DNA from: Mesorhizobium sp.
Lineage (GTDB): Bacteria > Pseudomonadota > Alphaproteobacteria > Rhizobiales > Rhizobiaceae
Assembly: GCA_004020875.1 (NCBI GenBank)
Contig: SAPZ01000013.1
Span: 62,001 to 126,000 of the forward strand
Direction of reading: 5' to 3'
Length of the DNA stretch: 64,000 nt
This document shows, in pieces, positions 8,033 to 16,207 of this stretch (the first letter of the stretch is position 1; every line of letters begins with the position of its first letter). The position numbers and the translations under genes are program-made. The notes under the pieces are model-generated. The model saw only the letters and a list, made by a program, of their open reading frames with translations. It ran no database searches and was not told the origin of the DNA.

Positions 8033-8953
8033 ATGACCAACGCCTTTTCCGCGGTCGATGAGCCCGCCGCGATCGAAACATCGGCTTCTGCCGTCAGTTG
8101 GGGGTCCATCGTCGCGGGTGCGTTCGCGGCTGCCACTTTGACGGTCATCCTCATGCTGGTCGGGTCCGGACTCGGCCTGACGATGATGTCGCCCTGGGGC
8201 AGCGCTTCATTGACGACATTTGCGGTGTCGACCGCCATCTGGCTCGTCATAGTGCAGTGGCTGTCGTCCGCGCTTGGCGGCTATGTCGCCGGACGCCTTC
8301 GTACCAAGTGGGTCAACGTCCATACAGATGAAGTATATTTCCGCGACACAGCGCACGGCTTCCTGGCCTGGGCCCTCGCTACCTTGTTGGTGGCCACTGT
8401 CCTTGGTTCGGCGATTTCCGGAATTGTGGGGACCGGTGCCCAAGCCACAACCGGGCTGTTGAGCGGCGCCGCCGCCGGAGCGGCTTCGCAGGCTTCGTCG
8501 GCGCAGTCGCCGTCCGCGAACGAATTGGCCGGATATTTCGTCGACACGCTGTTCCGCCCGGCCGATAACACACCGGCCGCGGCACCTTCCGCAGCTGGCA
8601 CGCCCCAGAACAATGCGAGTGCCACGGGCGAGGCGGCGCGCATCCTTGCAATCAGTGCTGCGAACGGCGAAATGAGCGCGGACGACAAGGCATATCTCGC
8701 CCGTTTGGTCGCATCGCGGACGGGACTTCCCCAGGCCGATGCGCAGAAGCGGGTGGACGATGTCCTTGCGCGTGTCGATGATGCCAAGAACAAAGCCAAG
8801 GCGGCTGCCGACAAGGCTCGAAAAGCAAGCGCCACCACAGCTCTGGTCGGAGCTTTGTCCCTGGTGATCGGAGCCTTCATCGCCGCCGTCGCGGGAGTGC
8901 TCGGCGGCCGGCAAAGGGATGAAGACGAGGCTCGTTTTTCGCGAAGCGGCTGA
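8033..8953 (+). CDS. Conserved polytopic membrane protein (rhizobial PhnA-like)
   Basis: 306 residues. Membrane helices fall at about 25-50, 60-82 and 98-125, then a long Ala/Gly/Ser-rich region. A soluble helical part follows (MSADDKAYLARLVASRTGLP, then a Lys/Ala-rich coil near 240-265), and a last helix lies near 270-292 with a charged cytoplasmic end. The motif GGYVAGRLRTKWVNVHTDEV is the conserved core of a family that rhizobial annotations call PhnA-like; it has no relation to phosphonate chemistry that I can see. RBS AGGAGC. Function unknown; likely envelope stress. Confidence 0.75.
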   Translation: MTNAFSAVDEPAAIETSASAVSWGSIVAGAFAAATLTVILMLVGSGLGLTMMSPWGSASLTTFAVSTAIWLVIVQWLSSALGGYVAGRLRTKWVNVHTDEVYFRDTAHGFLAWALATLLVATVLGSAISGIVGTGAQATTGLLSGAAAGAASQASSAQSPSANELAGYFVDTLFRPADNTPAAAPSAAGTPQNNASATGEAARILAISAANGEMSADDKAYLARLVASRTGLPQADAQKRVDDVLARVDDAKNKAKAAADKARKASATTALVGALSLVIGAFIAAVAGVLGGRQRDEDEARFSRSG

Positions 8954-8992
8954 CGGTGGAAGATGGCAATCGGATTGCCGATAACCGTCTTG

Positions 8993-10066
8993 CTATTGAC
9001 TGCTGACGGCCGCGAGCGGGATGGCGGCCCTGAGATTGAGACCGCTTGGAGCGACCCATAAGTCTACTGTCGCTCCGAGCTCGTAAGGCAAGGTCCGCTC
9101 CAGCACCTCCACGCCGAAGCCGCGCCGCTCAATTGGTGCGAAACTGTAAGGACTGCTTTCGGTCCAATTGAAACGCAGCAGGTCCTGCTCCAAACGCCAT
9201 TCGATATCGATGCGGCCGTCCCGGTTCGAAAGTGCTCCGTACTTCAGCGCGTTCGTCGCCAGCTCGTGAATGGCCAGCCCCATTGTCTCGGCGGCGTTGG
9301 GAGCAAGCGTCACGGGCGGCCCTTCAATCTTCAGGTTCTCGCCTTCCCGGCCGCCGGCCGCGCGCAATTCCTCCGCGATGATCGATGCCAAATTGATGCC
9401 AATTGACGGGCGTCGCGTGATGGCCGCCTGCACGCGAGCGAAGGCGTTGATGCGACCTTCCAGATGCGCTGCGGCTTCATCAAGGGATGCGCTTTTTTCC
9501 ATGGTACGCCGCACGATCGAGCGGATGACGGCCAGCGTGTTGCGCACTTGATGCTGCAGGTCGACGAAGCGGACCTGTAGCTGTTCCTCGAGTTCTTTCT
9601 GGCGCGTTATGTCCTGACCGACGCCACCGATATGGGCAATCTTTCCCGCTTCATCGCGAATTGGAAAATCGGCGTCGCGCAGCCAGCGTATGTCGCTGTC
9701 GGCCGGCCGGCATATACGGTATTCGAAGGTCACGCGCTCGCCGCTGCGTATGCGCTCGATCTGGCCCAGCACATGCTCGCGGTCTTCCGGCAGGACAAGG
9801 TCGAGCCAGGTGGCAAAATTGTCGCCCCCCAGCGCCTGTTCGCGGCTCATCCCGTAAATGTCGTCGAAGGCCGGCGTCAGGTATTCCCATTGCAGTGTCT
9901 CGGCATTGCGGATCCAAAGCACGTCCGAGGCGGCCTCACCGAAATCCTGCAGGTTCTCCTCACTTTCGCGCAGCCGGGCTGTGGCACGCGCGTGGTCGCG
10001 CAGGGCTGCCTTGACATCGGTCAGACCGCGTTCAAGTGGCTTGTCGGACGGGCCCTTGGACATCAC
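8993..10066 (-). CDS. PAS-domain sensor histidine kinase of the HWE family
   Basis: 357 residues without membrane segments, so a cytosolic sensor. A short coiled N-terminus leads into a PAS domain (about 40-165; EYLTPAFDDIYGM, then GGVGQDITRQKELEEQLQ). The HWE phosphoacceptor region is LQHQVRNTLAVIRSIVRRT (His near residue 178). The ATP-binding part has HELATNALKYGALS (N-box) and FNWTES, the WxE motif that names the family. HWE/HisKA2 kinases often signal to PhyR in the alphaproteobacterial general stress pathway. The ATG overlaps the stop of the Crp-type gene by 4 bases, so they form one operon. No response regulator is adjacent. Confidence 0.9.
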   Translation of the reverse strand: MMSKGPSDKPLERGLTDVKAALRDHARATARLRESEENLQDFGEAASDVLWIRNAETLQWEYLTPAFDDIYGMSREQALGGDNFATWLDLVLPEDREHVLGQIERIRSGERVTFEYRICRPADSDIRWLRDADFPIRDEAGKIAHIGGVGQDITRQKELEEQLQVRFVDLQHQVRNTLAVIRSIVRRTMEKSASLDEAAAHLEGRINAFARVQAAITRRPSIGINLASIIAEELRAAGGREGENLKIEGPPVTLAPNAAETMGLAIHELATNALKYGALSNRDGRIDIEWRLEQDLLRFNWTESSPYSFAPIERRGFGVEVLERTLPYELGATVDLWVAPSGLNLRAAIPLAAVSSQ

Positions 10067-10806
10067 TCCTCATTGGCATCGAGATGCCTGCCTTCGCGAT
10101 CGAGATGCAGATAGTTGGCATTGAACAGAGCGACGTCCTGCAATGCCTGAAGATTGGGAATGGTCAGCGTCCTGTCCTTCAACACGATGAGGTTGGACGC
10201 GCGCAACTCCTGCAGCGTACGGTTGACGTGAACCGTCGACATGCCCAACGTCTCCCCCAGTTCCGTCTGCGTCAAAGGGAATTCGCAACTGTTATCGCTT
10301 GTACAGCCGGCAGCCTCAAGCCGGATGAACAGCTCGCATAATAGATGTGCCATGCGCTCCAGCGCATCACGTTGACCGAGGTTGACTGTCCACTCGCGCT
10401 GGATCGCCGCGGCGACCAAGGATTCCCACCACAGCGCCTGAGTGATGCGCGGATGACCGATCATCATTTCGTCGAAGTCCGTACGCGAGATCTCGGAAAT
10501 CGCGACCGGCGTAATGGCTCCGATCGAGTGGTCCATTTCCTTCAGGATGAAGACGTTGAGGTCGCATAGATCGCCGGGCAGGAAAAACGCAATGATCTGC
10601 CGGCGGCCATCCTCGAGGGTCTTATAACGGCAGGCCCAGCCCTCATTGATCAGGTTGATGAATTCAGGCTTCTCGCCCTCGTGGATGATGTCTTCGCGCG
10701 CGATGAAGCGCCGGATGCGTTGCGCCGCGATTCTGACCAGCATCTCCTTGTCGGCTTGCGAAAGCCGCGTGAACTTCTCGAGCTTGCGGATCAGAGGTCG
10801 CCTCAT
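10063..10806 (-). CDS. Crp/Fnr-family transcriptional regulator
   Basis: 247 residues: a cyclic-nucleotide-binding-type beta-barrel (about 15-130; EFINLINEGWACRYKTLEDG, FLPGDLCDLNVF), a dimer helix, and a C-terminal winged HTH with TQTELGETLGMSTVHVNRTL as the recognition region. No FNR-type N-terminal cysteine cluster is present, so it does not look like an iron-sulfur oxygen sensor; ligand unknown. First gene of a two-gene operon with the HWE kinase (ATGA overlap). The pairing suggests that one sensory input feeds both a transcription factor and a kinase. Confidence 0.88.
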   Translation of the reverse strand: MRRPLIRKLEKFTRLSQADKEMLVRIAAQRIRRFIAREDIIHEGEKPEFINLINEGWACRYKTLEDGRRQIIAFFLPGDLCDLNVFILKEMDHSIGAITPVAISEISRTDFDEMMIGHPRITQALWWESLVAAAIQREWTVNLGQRDALERMAHLLCELFIRLEAAGCTSDNSCEFPLTQTELGETLGMSTVHVNRTLQELRASNLIVLKDRTLTIPNLQALQDVALFNANYLHLDREGRHLDANEE

Positions 10807-11229
10807 CCTTATCCTCTATCCCGTGATACACAGAATGATCGGGCAGTGACCTTACCTATGTTAATGTGGAGCACCACAGGGTTCGAACGGTTACCTCACT
10901 AGCTCCATGTACGACAACACCGCCTTCGGCAGCGATTATTGAAGACGGTTACCTCGGCCCAGGATATCACGAAAGCGCTTTACGCGACCTGACGGTCATG
11001 GACCGTCGCCGCCTGCAGGACGCGGTGCGACGACTTGATCTCACTTTGCAATTTTCCGGCGGGATCAGCCATTGAGAAGGCAGCGACCGCATGTCGTCGC
11101 CCGTTGCCACGACACAAGTGGTATTCTCGTCGTTGCCGAAGAGCGCAGTTCGAAAAACCCGGCAACGCCACCGAACTGGCGGCGGATCTGCCGCGCCAGT
11201 TTTTTGATCGGCCAAGGCTTCCTCGTCGG
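10807..11229. other. Intergenic stretch upstream of the Crp-kinase operon
   Basis: About 420 bases that hold the control region of the Crp-type gene. Short ORFs exist in several frames but none has a credible start, domain or promoter. No EcfG-type site or clear inverted repeat was found. Confidence 0.35.
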
Positions 11230-11454
11230 CTAGATGCTCATCAGGTCGAAGCTGACGGCGTGGCCGTGTTTGACGGCAGACAGCGCGATCATGTTGCTGA
11301 GTTGCGGGCCTCCAACCGAGCAATCCGGCATGACGGTCAAGATGGCCCTCGTAGCCGCTGCCACCGATACTGGTGAACGGTGCGAGGAACGCGTTTCCAT
11401 GTAGTGATCGATGAGTTTGTTCAGTCGGACAGGATGATATTTGATCACGCGCAC
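11230..11454 (-). CDS. Small hypothetical protein, 74 aa
   Basis: GTG start at 11454 with GGGAGGTG upstream gives 74 residues (VIKYHPVRLNKLIDHYMET near the N-terminus, then a more hydrophobic region with SVAAATRAILTVMPDC). No signal peptide, motif or family that I recognise. The good ribosome binding site and ordinary composition favour a real gene; the lack of a neighbour in the same operon and of any promoter match keeps confidence low. Confidence 0.4.
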   Translation of the reverse strand: MRVIKYHPVRLNKLIDHYMETRSSHRSPVSVAAATRAILTVMPDCSVGGPQLSNMIALSAVKHGHAVSFDLMSI

Positions 11455-11811
11455 CTCCCTAGCCGCGCTTTTATTTGTCTTCAGCCAACGATTGCTCGCG
11501 GCTCGCCTTTGTGCATTAACCCATGAGAGGGAGGCGGAAATTCTTTTGAAGCTTCGGGGCTCAAGGACACGCTCGGAAGAAAGGGCCCGCCACGCCAGGG
11601 CGAGTTAGGCGGGCCCTCCGGCTCGTTTGGTTGCCACCGTCTTGTCAAGCCAAGACTAAAAGATATCCGAGGCCTGCAGGGGGGCGCTTTAACCTGCGTT
11701 ATTGCCGCGGGTTTGCGCCAAGTGCAGATATCTAGGGCGTCATCGGCGAACCCCGGTCGAAATGGCGCTTGGGATTGCCGCAAGGTGCTCAGCCGGCCAA
11801 GAAGAACAAAA
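11455..11811. other. Intergenic stretch with one strong hairpin
   Basis: About 355 bases without a convincing gene. The only structured element is the inverted repeat at 11582-11617. The rest shows no promoter match. Confidence 0.4.
11582..11617 (-). repeat. Perfect 10-bp inverted repeat, possible terminator
   Basis: AGGGCCCGCC (11582-11591) and GGCGGGCCCT (11608-11617) pair perfectly around a 16-base loop. On the reverse strand the stem is followed by TTCTTCC, a weak T-rich tail. It could end a reverse-strand transcript, but no reverse-strand gene is obvious upstream, so an unannotated small RNA is possible. Confidence 0.5.
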
Positions 11812-12012
11812 ATGATCTCCGTCCCTAACGCCTATGATTTCGCCGACATCAAAGCTGTCGCGCGTGAGCTCTGGGAGGACGATCCTGCCGTGCCGATCGA
11901 GGACATCGTCCGGTCGCTCTACGATAGTCTTTACGAGGGCGAACCCTGCCCGCCGGCGTTGATCGAAGCCGTCAAGCAAGAGCTGCAGGACCCGGCGCGC
12001 GAGGAGACATAG
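11812..12012 (+). CDS. Small acidic hypothetical protein, 66 aa
   Basis: ATG at 11812 encodes 66 residues, strongly acidic and probably helical, with the pattern AVARELWEDDPAVPIEDIV and SLYEGEPCPPALIEAVKQEL. Soluble, one cysteine, no known catalytic motif. The reading frame shows natural amino-acid use rather than chance composition. The upstream ribosome binding site (AAGAA) is weak. No EcfG-type promoter was found. Function unknown. Confidence 0.5.
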   Translation: MISVPNAYDFADIKAVARELWEDDPAVPIEDIVRSLYDSLYEGEPCPPALIEAVKQELQDPAREET

Positions 12013-12109
12013 GCAAGCGGTGTCTGAAGATGCGCCGCCATTGAGATTTCGCGACGCTGAGATGTTCCCTTCCGCTTCCCCCGGCAGAACCGCGCAGCCG
12101 GAAATAGCG

Positions 12110-12371
12110 TCAGGCTTGGTCGCCCAAGAAGATCCTGGCGTCCTTTGCGGCGTCTGCGAAAGCCTGGTGCGCCACGCGTGGCGGCTTCTCGTCCCGCAAC
12201 ACCGCCAGGGACGCCATGATAGCGTGATGCCGGACGCGGAGTTGGGCTTTGGCCAGGTATGCAGAAGGACATCGGCCGCATCCAGCACGGTGACCACCAC
12301 GCGATGATGATCGATCCGCCGGGCTGCAAGATAACTGGTTTGCAAAAACTTTTGATGCGTTTTGAGCGCAT
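12110..12371 (-). pseudogene. DUF982 protein gene with two frameshifts
   Basis: Read in three successive reverse frames, the segment rebuilds a whole DUF982 protein. FCKPVILQPGG comes first, then (shifted by -1) VVVTVLDAADVLLHTWP, then (again -1) MASLAVLRDEKPPRVAHQAF and ADAAKDARIFLGDQA before a stop at 12110. The order and content match the roughly 80-90 residue DUF982 family, which is abundant in rhizobia and has no known function. Two separate single-base losses explain the shifts; one lies near the CCCGGCGG run and one near TGGCCAAAGCCC. Either the gene is dead or the assembly has errors at short runs. A longer start at 12431 is possible. Confidence 0.7.
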
Positions 12372-12575
12372 GATCGCTTTGCCGCTGACCGCCTCGCCCA
12401 AGGAGAAGCGCTCGATCCCCGCCGTCATCAAAAACTTATGTTAAGGCAGCGGCTGGATCATCGTGCAACATAGGCTGGCCTTTGTCCCCTCACTTAGGCT
12501 AGGCCCGGCCTGCAATCCTGTGTCACGGACGAAAACGCAGGTCGGGCTTCATCCGTGGGAGGTGATCGCGAGCGG

Positions 12576-14882
12576 TCACCCAGGCACCACCACCCGAACC
12601 GGAACCGATTTCGCTGCCGGCACATGTGCCTTCTCGGCGCGGTGCCAGAGCGGGATGAGGGGATTGAGCTCCGGGTAGTAGCCTGCACAATCTCCGCGCG
12701 GGATTGAGTAGCGTGTCACGCGCAGGCCACGCACACGGCGCTCGACATTATCGGTTGCCGCCGACTCTAGATCGATCATTTCCCCGTCATGGAGTCCCAG
12801 CCGCTCGATGTCGTGCTCGTTCATGAGCACCACCATCCGTGTCCCATCGATGCCGCGAAGGCGATCGCGGTAGCCGTAGACGGTGGTGTTGAACTGGTCA
12901 TTGGAGCGAACGGTGATCAGCGTCAGCACGTCCGATTGCGGTGTGCCGATGTCTGGATCCGCTTCCAGCATCGTCGGCGGCTTGAAGTTGGCCTTCTTGT
13001 TCGGTGTCTGCCACACCCGCTTGGAAGCCTTGATGTCGCGATGAAAACCCCCCGGCACCAGGAAACGTTTGTTGAAGTCCTTGAAATGGTCCGGGAAGCA
13101 ACGTTCGATCTCGTCCCTCACGCGGGAATAGTTCGCGACCCACTCGTCCCATGGGATCGAGCTCTTTCCAGGCACCGTAGCCTTGGCAAGCTCGGCGACG
13201 ATCTTAGGCTCGGAGAGCAGTTTGGGCCCGGCCGGCGGGCGATAGCCGAAGGAACCATGGATGCAGGCGGTGGAATCCTCCATCGAGACATGCTGCTCGC
13301 CGGTAGCCTGCAGATCCTTCTCGATCCGTGACAGACAGGGCAGCAAATAGGTGACGGCTCCCGGTATCAGGTGACTGCGGTTCAGCTTCGTCGCGATCTG
13401 GACATGCAATCTCAGATGCCGCCAGGCGTCCTCCACAAGCCCTGTTTCGGGAACGGCGCGCACGAAATTGCCGCCCAGTCCTATAAAGGCCTTCACCGAA
13501 CCGTCGATCACGCCTTCGCATGTCTCGACGGTGTCGCGGCCCTTCTCGCGGGGCGGCTCGAACAGATAAAATTCGGCAAACTTGTCGAGGGGGACAAGTT
13601 CCGGCTTCTCGGAGATGCCGACGGTCCGTTGACCCTGGACGTTCGAGTGGCCACGAAGCGGCGACACGCCGGCGCCCGGTTTGCCGATATTGCCGCGCAT
13701 CAGGAGCAGGTTGCACAGCATGTGGACGTTCTCGGTCCCATGCCGGTGCTGCGTCAGGCCCATGCCGTAATTGCCGATGACCGCCGAGGCCCTGCTATAG
13801 ACCTCGGCCACATGCTCGAGATCGGCGCGCGCGATACCCGAGCGCGCTTCAATCTTGTCCCAGGATGTGCGCCGCAGATAGGCTTCGAATGCGTCGAAAC
13901 CGTGCGTGTGTTCCTCAATGAAGGCCGTGTCGAGAACGCGCGGGGCGCCGGCCTGCTTGGCCGCGTCGTCAAGCGCCAGAACGGCCTTCGCAATGCCGGT
14001 CATCGCTGCGATATCGCCGCCGCCACGGATCTGGAAGAAGTCGCTGGACATCCGGGTGCCGGGGCCCGGCGAAAGCATTTCAACCGGGTTCTGTGGATTC
14101 TTGAATCGCTTCAGCCCGCGCTCCGGCAGCGGATTGAAGGTAATGACGGGTATGCCACGCTGGCGCGCCTCCTCGATCGGGTGAAGCAGCCGCGGCGCGG
14201 TCACGCCGGTATTGTGGCCGAAGAAGAACATCAGGTCGCAATGGCTGAAATCCTCCAACTGCACGGTGCCCACCGGCGAGCCGATGGACTCGGGCAAGCC
14301 GACCGAGGTCGACTCGTGACACATGTTGGAAGAATCCGGCAGGTTGCCCGAGCCGTATATGCGCGCGAATAGCTGGTACATGAACGAGGCCTCGAGCGAG
14401 GCGCGACCCGAGGTGTAGAACACGACCGATTTCGGATCGAGCTTGCGGAGTTCTTCACCGATGCCGCGGAACGCGGCCTCCCAGGAGACCGGCACGTATT
14501 TGTCGGTGACCTCGTTGTAGCGCATCGGCTCGAGCAGGCGGCCCTGCTTTTCGAGGTCATGATCGGGCCAATCCAGCAATTCGTTGACGGAGTGCGCGGC
14601 GAAGAACTCCGGGCCGCAGCGCTGTTTCGTCTGGTCCCAGATCGTGGCCTTGGCGCCGTTCTCGCAGAATTCGAACGGCCGTGGCTCGGCGGGCTTCGCC
14701 CAGGAACAGGAGACGCACATATAGCCGTCGGCCTTGTTCTGCTTGAGCAGCGTGCTCCAGATGCCCGACATTAGCAGGCCTTCGCCCCGTGCCTTGCGGA
14801 TCAGGGACTTCAGCGATCCCCACCCGCCGGTCGGGTGGTTGTATTTGCGGATTTCGACATGGTCGTTGGTGGAGGGTTTCAT
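12576..14882 (-). CDS. FdhF/YdeP-family molybdopterin oxidoreductase
   Basis: 768 residues with no signal peptide, so cytosolic. CVSCSWAKP near residue 57 replaces the full N-terminal Fe-S motif of formate dehydrogenases, as is usual for YdeP-type proteins. Moco-binding features follow: FYTSGRASLEASFMYQLF, NMCHESTSVGLPESIGSPVG, FFFGHNTGVTAPRLLHPI and LLMRGNIGKPGAGVSPLRGH. The C-terminal dinucleotide-binding domain has TVRSNDQFNTTVYGYRDR. E. coli YdeP is linked to acid resistance; the substrate is unknown. A standalone gene behind an EcfG-type promoter at 14916-14940, consistent with stress induction. Confidence 0.92.
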   Translation of the reverse strand: MKPSTNDHVEIRKYNHPTGGWGSLKSLIRKARGEGLLMSGIWSTLLKQNKADGYMCVSCSWAKPAEPRPFEFCENGAKATIWDQTKQRCGPEFFAAHSVNELLDWPDHDLEKQGRLLEPMRYNEVTDKYVPVSWEAAFRGIGEELRKLDPKSVVFYTSGRASLEASFMYQLFARIYGSGNLPDSSNMCHESTSVGLPESIGSPVGTVQLEDFSHCDLMFFFGHNTGVTAPRLLHPIEEARQRGIPVITFNPLPERGLKRFKNPQNPVEMLSPGPGTRMSSDFFQIRGGGDIAAMTGIAKAVLALDDAAKQAGAPRVLDTAFIEEHTHGFDAFEAYLRRTSWDKIEARSGIARADLEHVAEVYSRASAVIGNYGMGLTQHRHGTENVHMLCNLLLMRGNIGKPGAGVSPLRGHSNVQGQRTVGISEKPELVPLDKFAEFYLFEPPREKGRDTVETCEGVIDGSVKAFIGLGGNFVRAVPETGLVEDAWRHLRLHVQIATKLNRSHLIPGAVTYLLPCLSRIEKDLQATGEQHVSMEDSTACIHGSFGYRPPAGPKLLSEPKIVAELAKATVPGKSSIPWDEWVANYSRVRDEIERCFPDHFKDFNKRFLVPGGFHRDIKASKRVWQTPNKKANFKPPTMLEADPDIGTPQSDVLTLITVRSNDQFNTTVYGYRDRLRGIDGTRMVVLMNEHDIERLGLHDGEMIDLESAATDNVERRVRGLRVTRYSIPRGDCAGYYPELNPLIPLWHRAEKAHVPAAKSVPVRVVVPG

Positions 14883-14915
14883 GGTGGAACTCGGCTGGCC
14901 GTCGTTTTGATCTTC

Positions 14916-14940
14916 AACCTTTCAGGAGGCAGCATGTTCC
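14916..14940 (-). promoter_or_regulatory. EcfG-type promoter for the YdeP-type oxidoreductase
   Basis: On the reverse strand GGAAC (14940-14936), 16 bases, GGTT (14919-14916), 33 bases upstream of the ATG at 14882. Confidence 0.65.
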
Positions 14941-15039
14941 CACGCTCTGAACGCGGCGGCGGGTTTCGACCTTTGCGCGATAAGAGGTTGCCAGGCGTGC
15001 TCCAGCCGCCGACTGATGTGCGATCTCCGTTCCGGCAGC

Positions 15040-15064
15040 GGAACATTTGAACCTTTCACCAGTT
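15040..15064 (+). promoter_or_regulatory. Probable EcfG-type promoter (AGTT variant)
   Basis: GGAAC (15040-15044), 16 bases, AGTT (15061-15064), 61 bases ahead of the small membrane protein gene at 15126. Confidence 0.5.
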
Positions 15065-15125
15065 AGCGCACCACCGGCGACCCTGCTTCCGGGAGCACAG
15101 CCTTCGATCCGGGAAGGAAAGATCC

Positions 15126-15287
15126 ATGTCAGGCACCGAGTTGTGGTTCATCGTCGTCGCTGGCGGCCCTCTCGTTCTCATGCTCGTGATCGTCTATGTT
15201 CTCCTTACCCGTCGTCGCCGCGGACCAGCGGAGCGGCGCGAGAGCGACCGTGCGGCCGAACGCCTATACCGGGACGAAGGCGACTAG
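15126..15287 (+). CDS. Small single-span membrane protein, 53 aa
   Basis: ATG at 15126 with GGAAGGAAAG upstream. The 53-residue product starts MSGTELWFIVVAGG, has one membrane helix at about residues 6-27 and then a strongly charged cytoplasmic tail (RRRRGPAERRESDRAAERL). This helix-plus-charged-tail layout resembles the product of 25747-25980. An EcfG-type promoter candidate lies upstream. Family unknown; possibly a small stress-induced envelope protein. Confidence 0.6.
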   Translation: MSGTELWFIVVAGGPLVLMLVIVYVLLTRRRRGPAERRESDRAAERLYRDEGD

Positions 15288-15331
15288 CGCCTCCGGACTG
15301 GCGAAGCTCGTCAAAGCGTGATGTCGAGCGC

Positions 15332-15356
15332 GGAACAACGCCGGTTTGCCGCTGTT
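15332..15356 (+). promoter_or_regulatory. Possible EcfG-type promoter (TGTT variant)
   Basis: GGAAC (15332-15336), 16 bases, TGTT (15353-15356), 45 bases ahead of the nucleotidyltransferase-like gene. Confidence 0.4.
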
Positions 15357-15400
15357 TACCGAAACATGGGAATGAAGATCGAAAGCCGGAGCAACGGTTG

Positions 15401-16207
15401 ATGGCCAATGACGAGTTGCCGGGAGTGCTGGCGACGCTGCCGGTTATCGATGCAAAGGCGGAGCCGACGCTGAAGAGCGCGGAGGCGGAAGCGTTCTACA
15501 CGCATGCAATCCGGGAGCTCACCGCCACAGACATTCCGTTTCTGGTTGCCGGGACCTATGCCGTCAGCGCCTATACCGGCGTCGTGCGGCAGACCAAGGA
15601 TCTCGATATCTTCTGCAAGCCGGGCGATTGCCCGCGCATCCTCACCCATTTCAAGGATCTCGGCTACGCCGTCGTGATCGAGGATGACCGCTGGCTCGGC
15701 AAGGTCTTCGAGGGCCCGTATTTCTTCGACGTGATCTTTGCTTCCGCCAATGGGACCATGCAGGTCGAGGACCAGTGGCTGGAACATGCCCGCCAGGTCG
15801 AGCTGCTGGGCAGCCGGGTCAGGATCATCGGGCCGACCGAGCTTATCTGGTCGAAATGCTTCATTCAGGACAGGGGCCGGCATGATGGTGCAGACATCGC
15901 CCATACGATTCTGAAAGCGCGTGAGCAGATCGACTGGCAAAGGCTGCTGTCCTATCTCGACACCCACTGGGAGGTTCTCTTGATGCAGTTGCTGAATTTC
16001 AGATGGATCTATCCCAGCGAACGCGACCACATCCCCGATTGGCTGCTTGACAACCTGCTCGACCGGCTCGCCAGGCAGCGGCAATTGCCCTCGCCGAGGA
16101 TGAAGATCTGTCGCGGCAGGCTTTTGTCGCAGGTCGACTACGAGATCGACGTCAAGGAATGGGGCTTCGCCGGCGTCGGCGGCGTAGGGGAATTCCGCGA
16201 TGGCTGA
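15401..16207 (+). CDS. Nucleotidyltransferase-fold protein
   Basis: 268 residues, cytosolic. The core IPFLVAGTYAVSAYTG followed by TKDLDIF matches the NTase pattern of a Gly-rich turn and a DxD metal-binding pair (Asp near residues 67 and 69). The rest is helical, with IGPTELIWSKCFIQDRGRHD resembling the DUF6036/AbiEii-like group of minimal NTases. The ATG at 15401 begins the conserved region. The last 8 bases overlap the start of the metallophosphoesterase gene, so the two are translationally coupled. The target of nucleotide transfer (protein, RNA or small molecule) is unknown. Confidence 0.75.
   Translation: MANDELPGVLATLPVIDAKAEPTLKSAEAEAFYTHAIRELTATDIPFLVAGTYAVSAYTGVVRQTKDLDIFCKPGDCPRILTHFKDLGYAVVIEDDRWLGKVFEGPYFFDVIFASANGTMQVEDQWLEHARQVELLGSRVRIIGPTELIWSKCFIQDRGRHDGADIAHTILKAREQIDWQRLLSYLDTHWEVLLMQLLNFRWIYPSERDHIPDWLLDNLLDRLARQRQLPSPRMKICRGRLLSQVDYEIDVKEWGFAGVGGVGEFRDG

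Noticed and set aside
8965..8979. Short perfect palindrome GGCAATC-G-GATTGCC between convergent genes
   Set aside because: The single-base centre leaves no loop for a terminator hairpin and no T-tract follows; not called.
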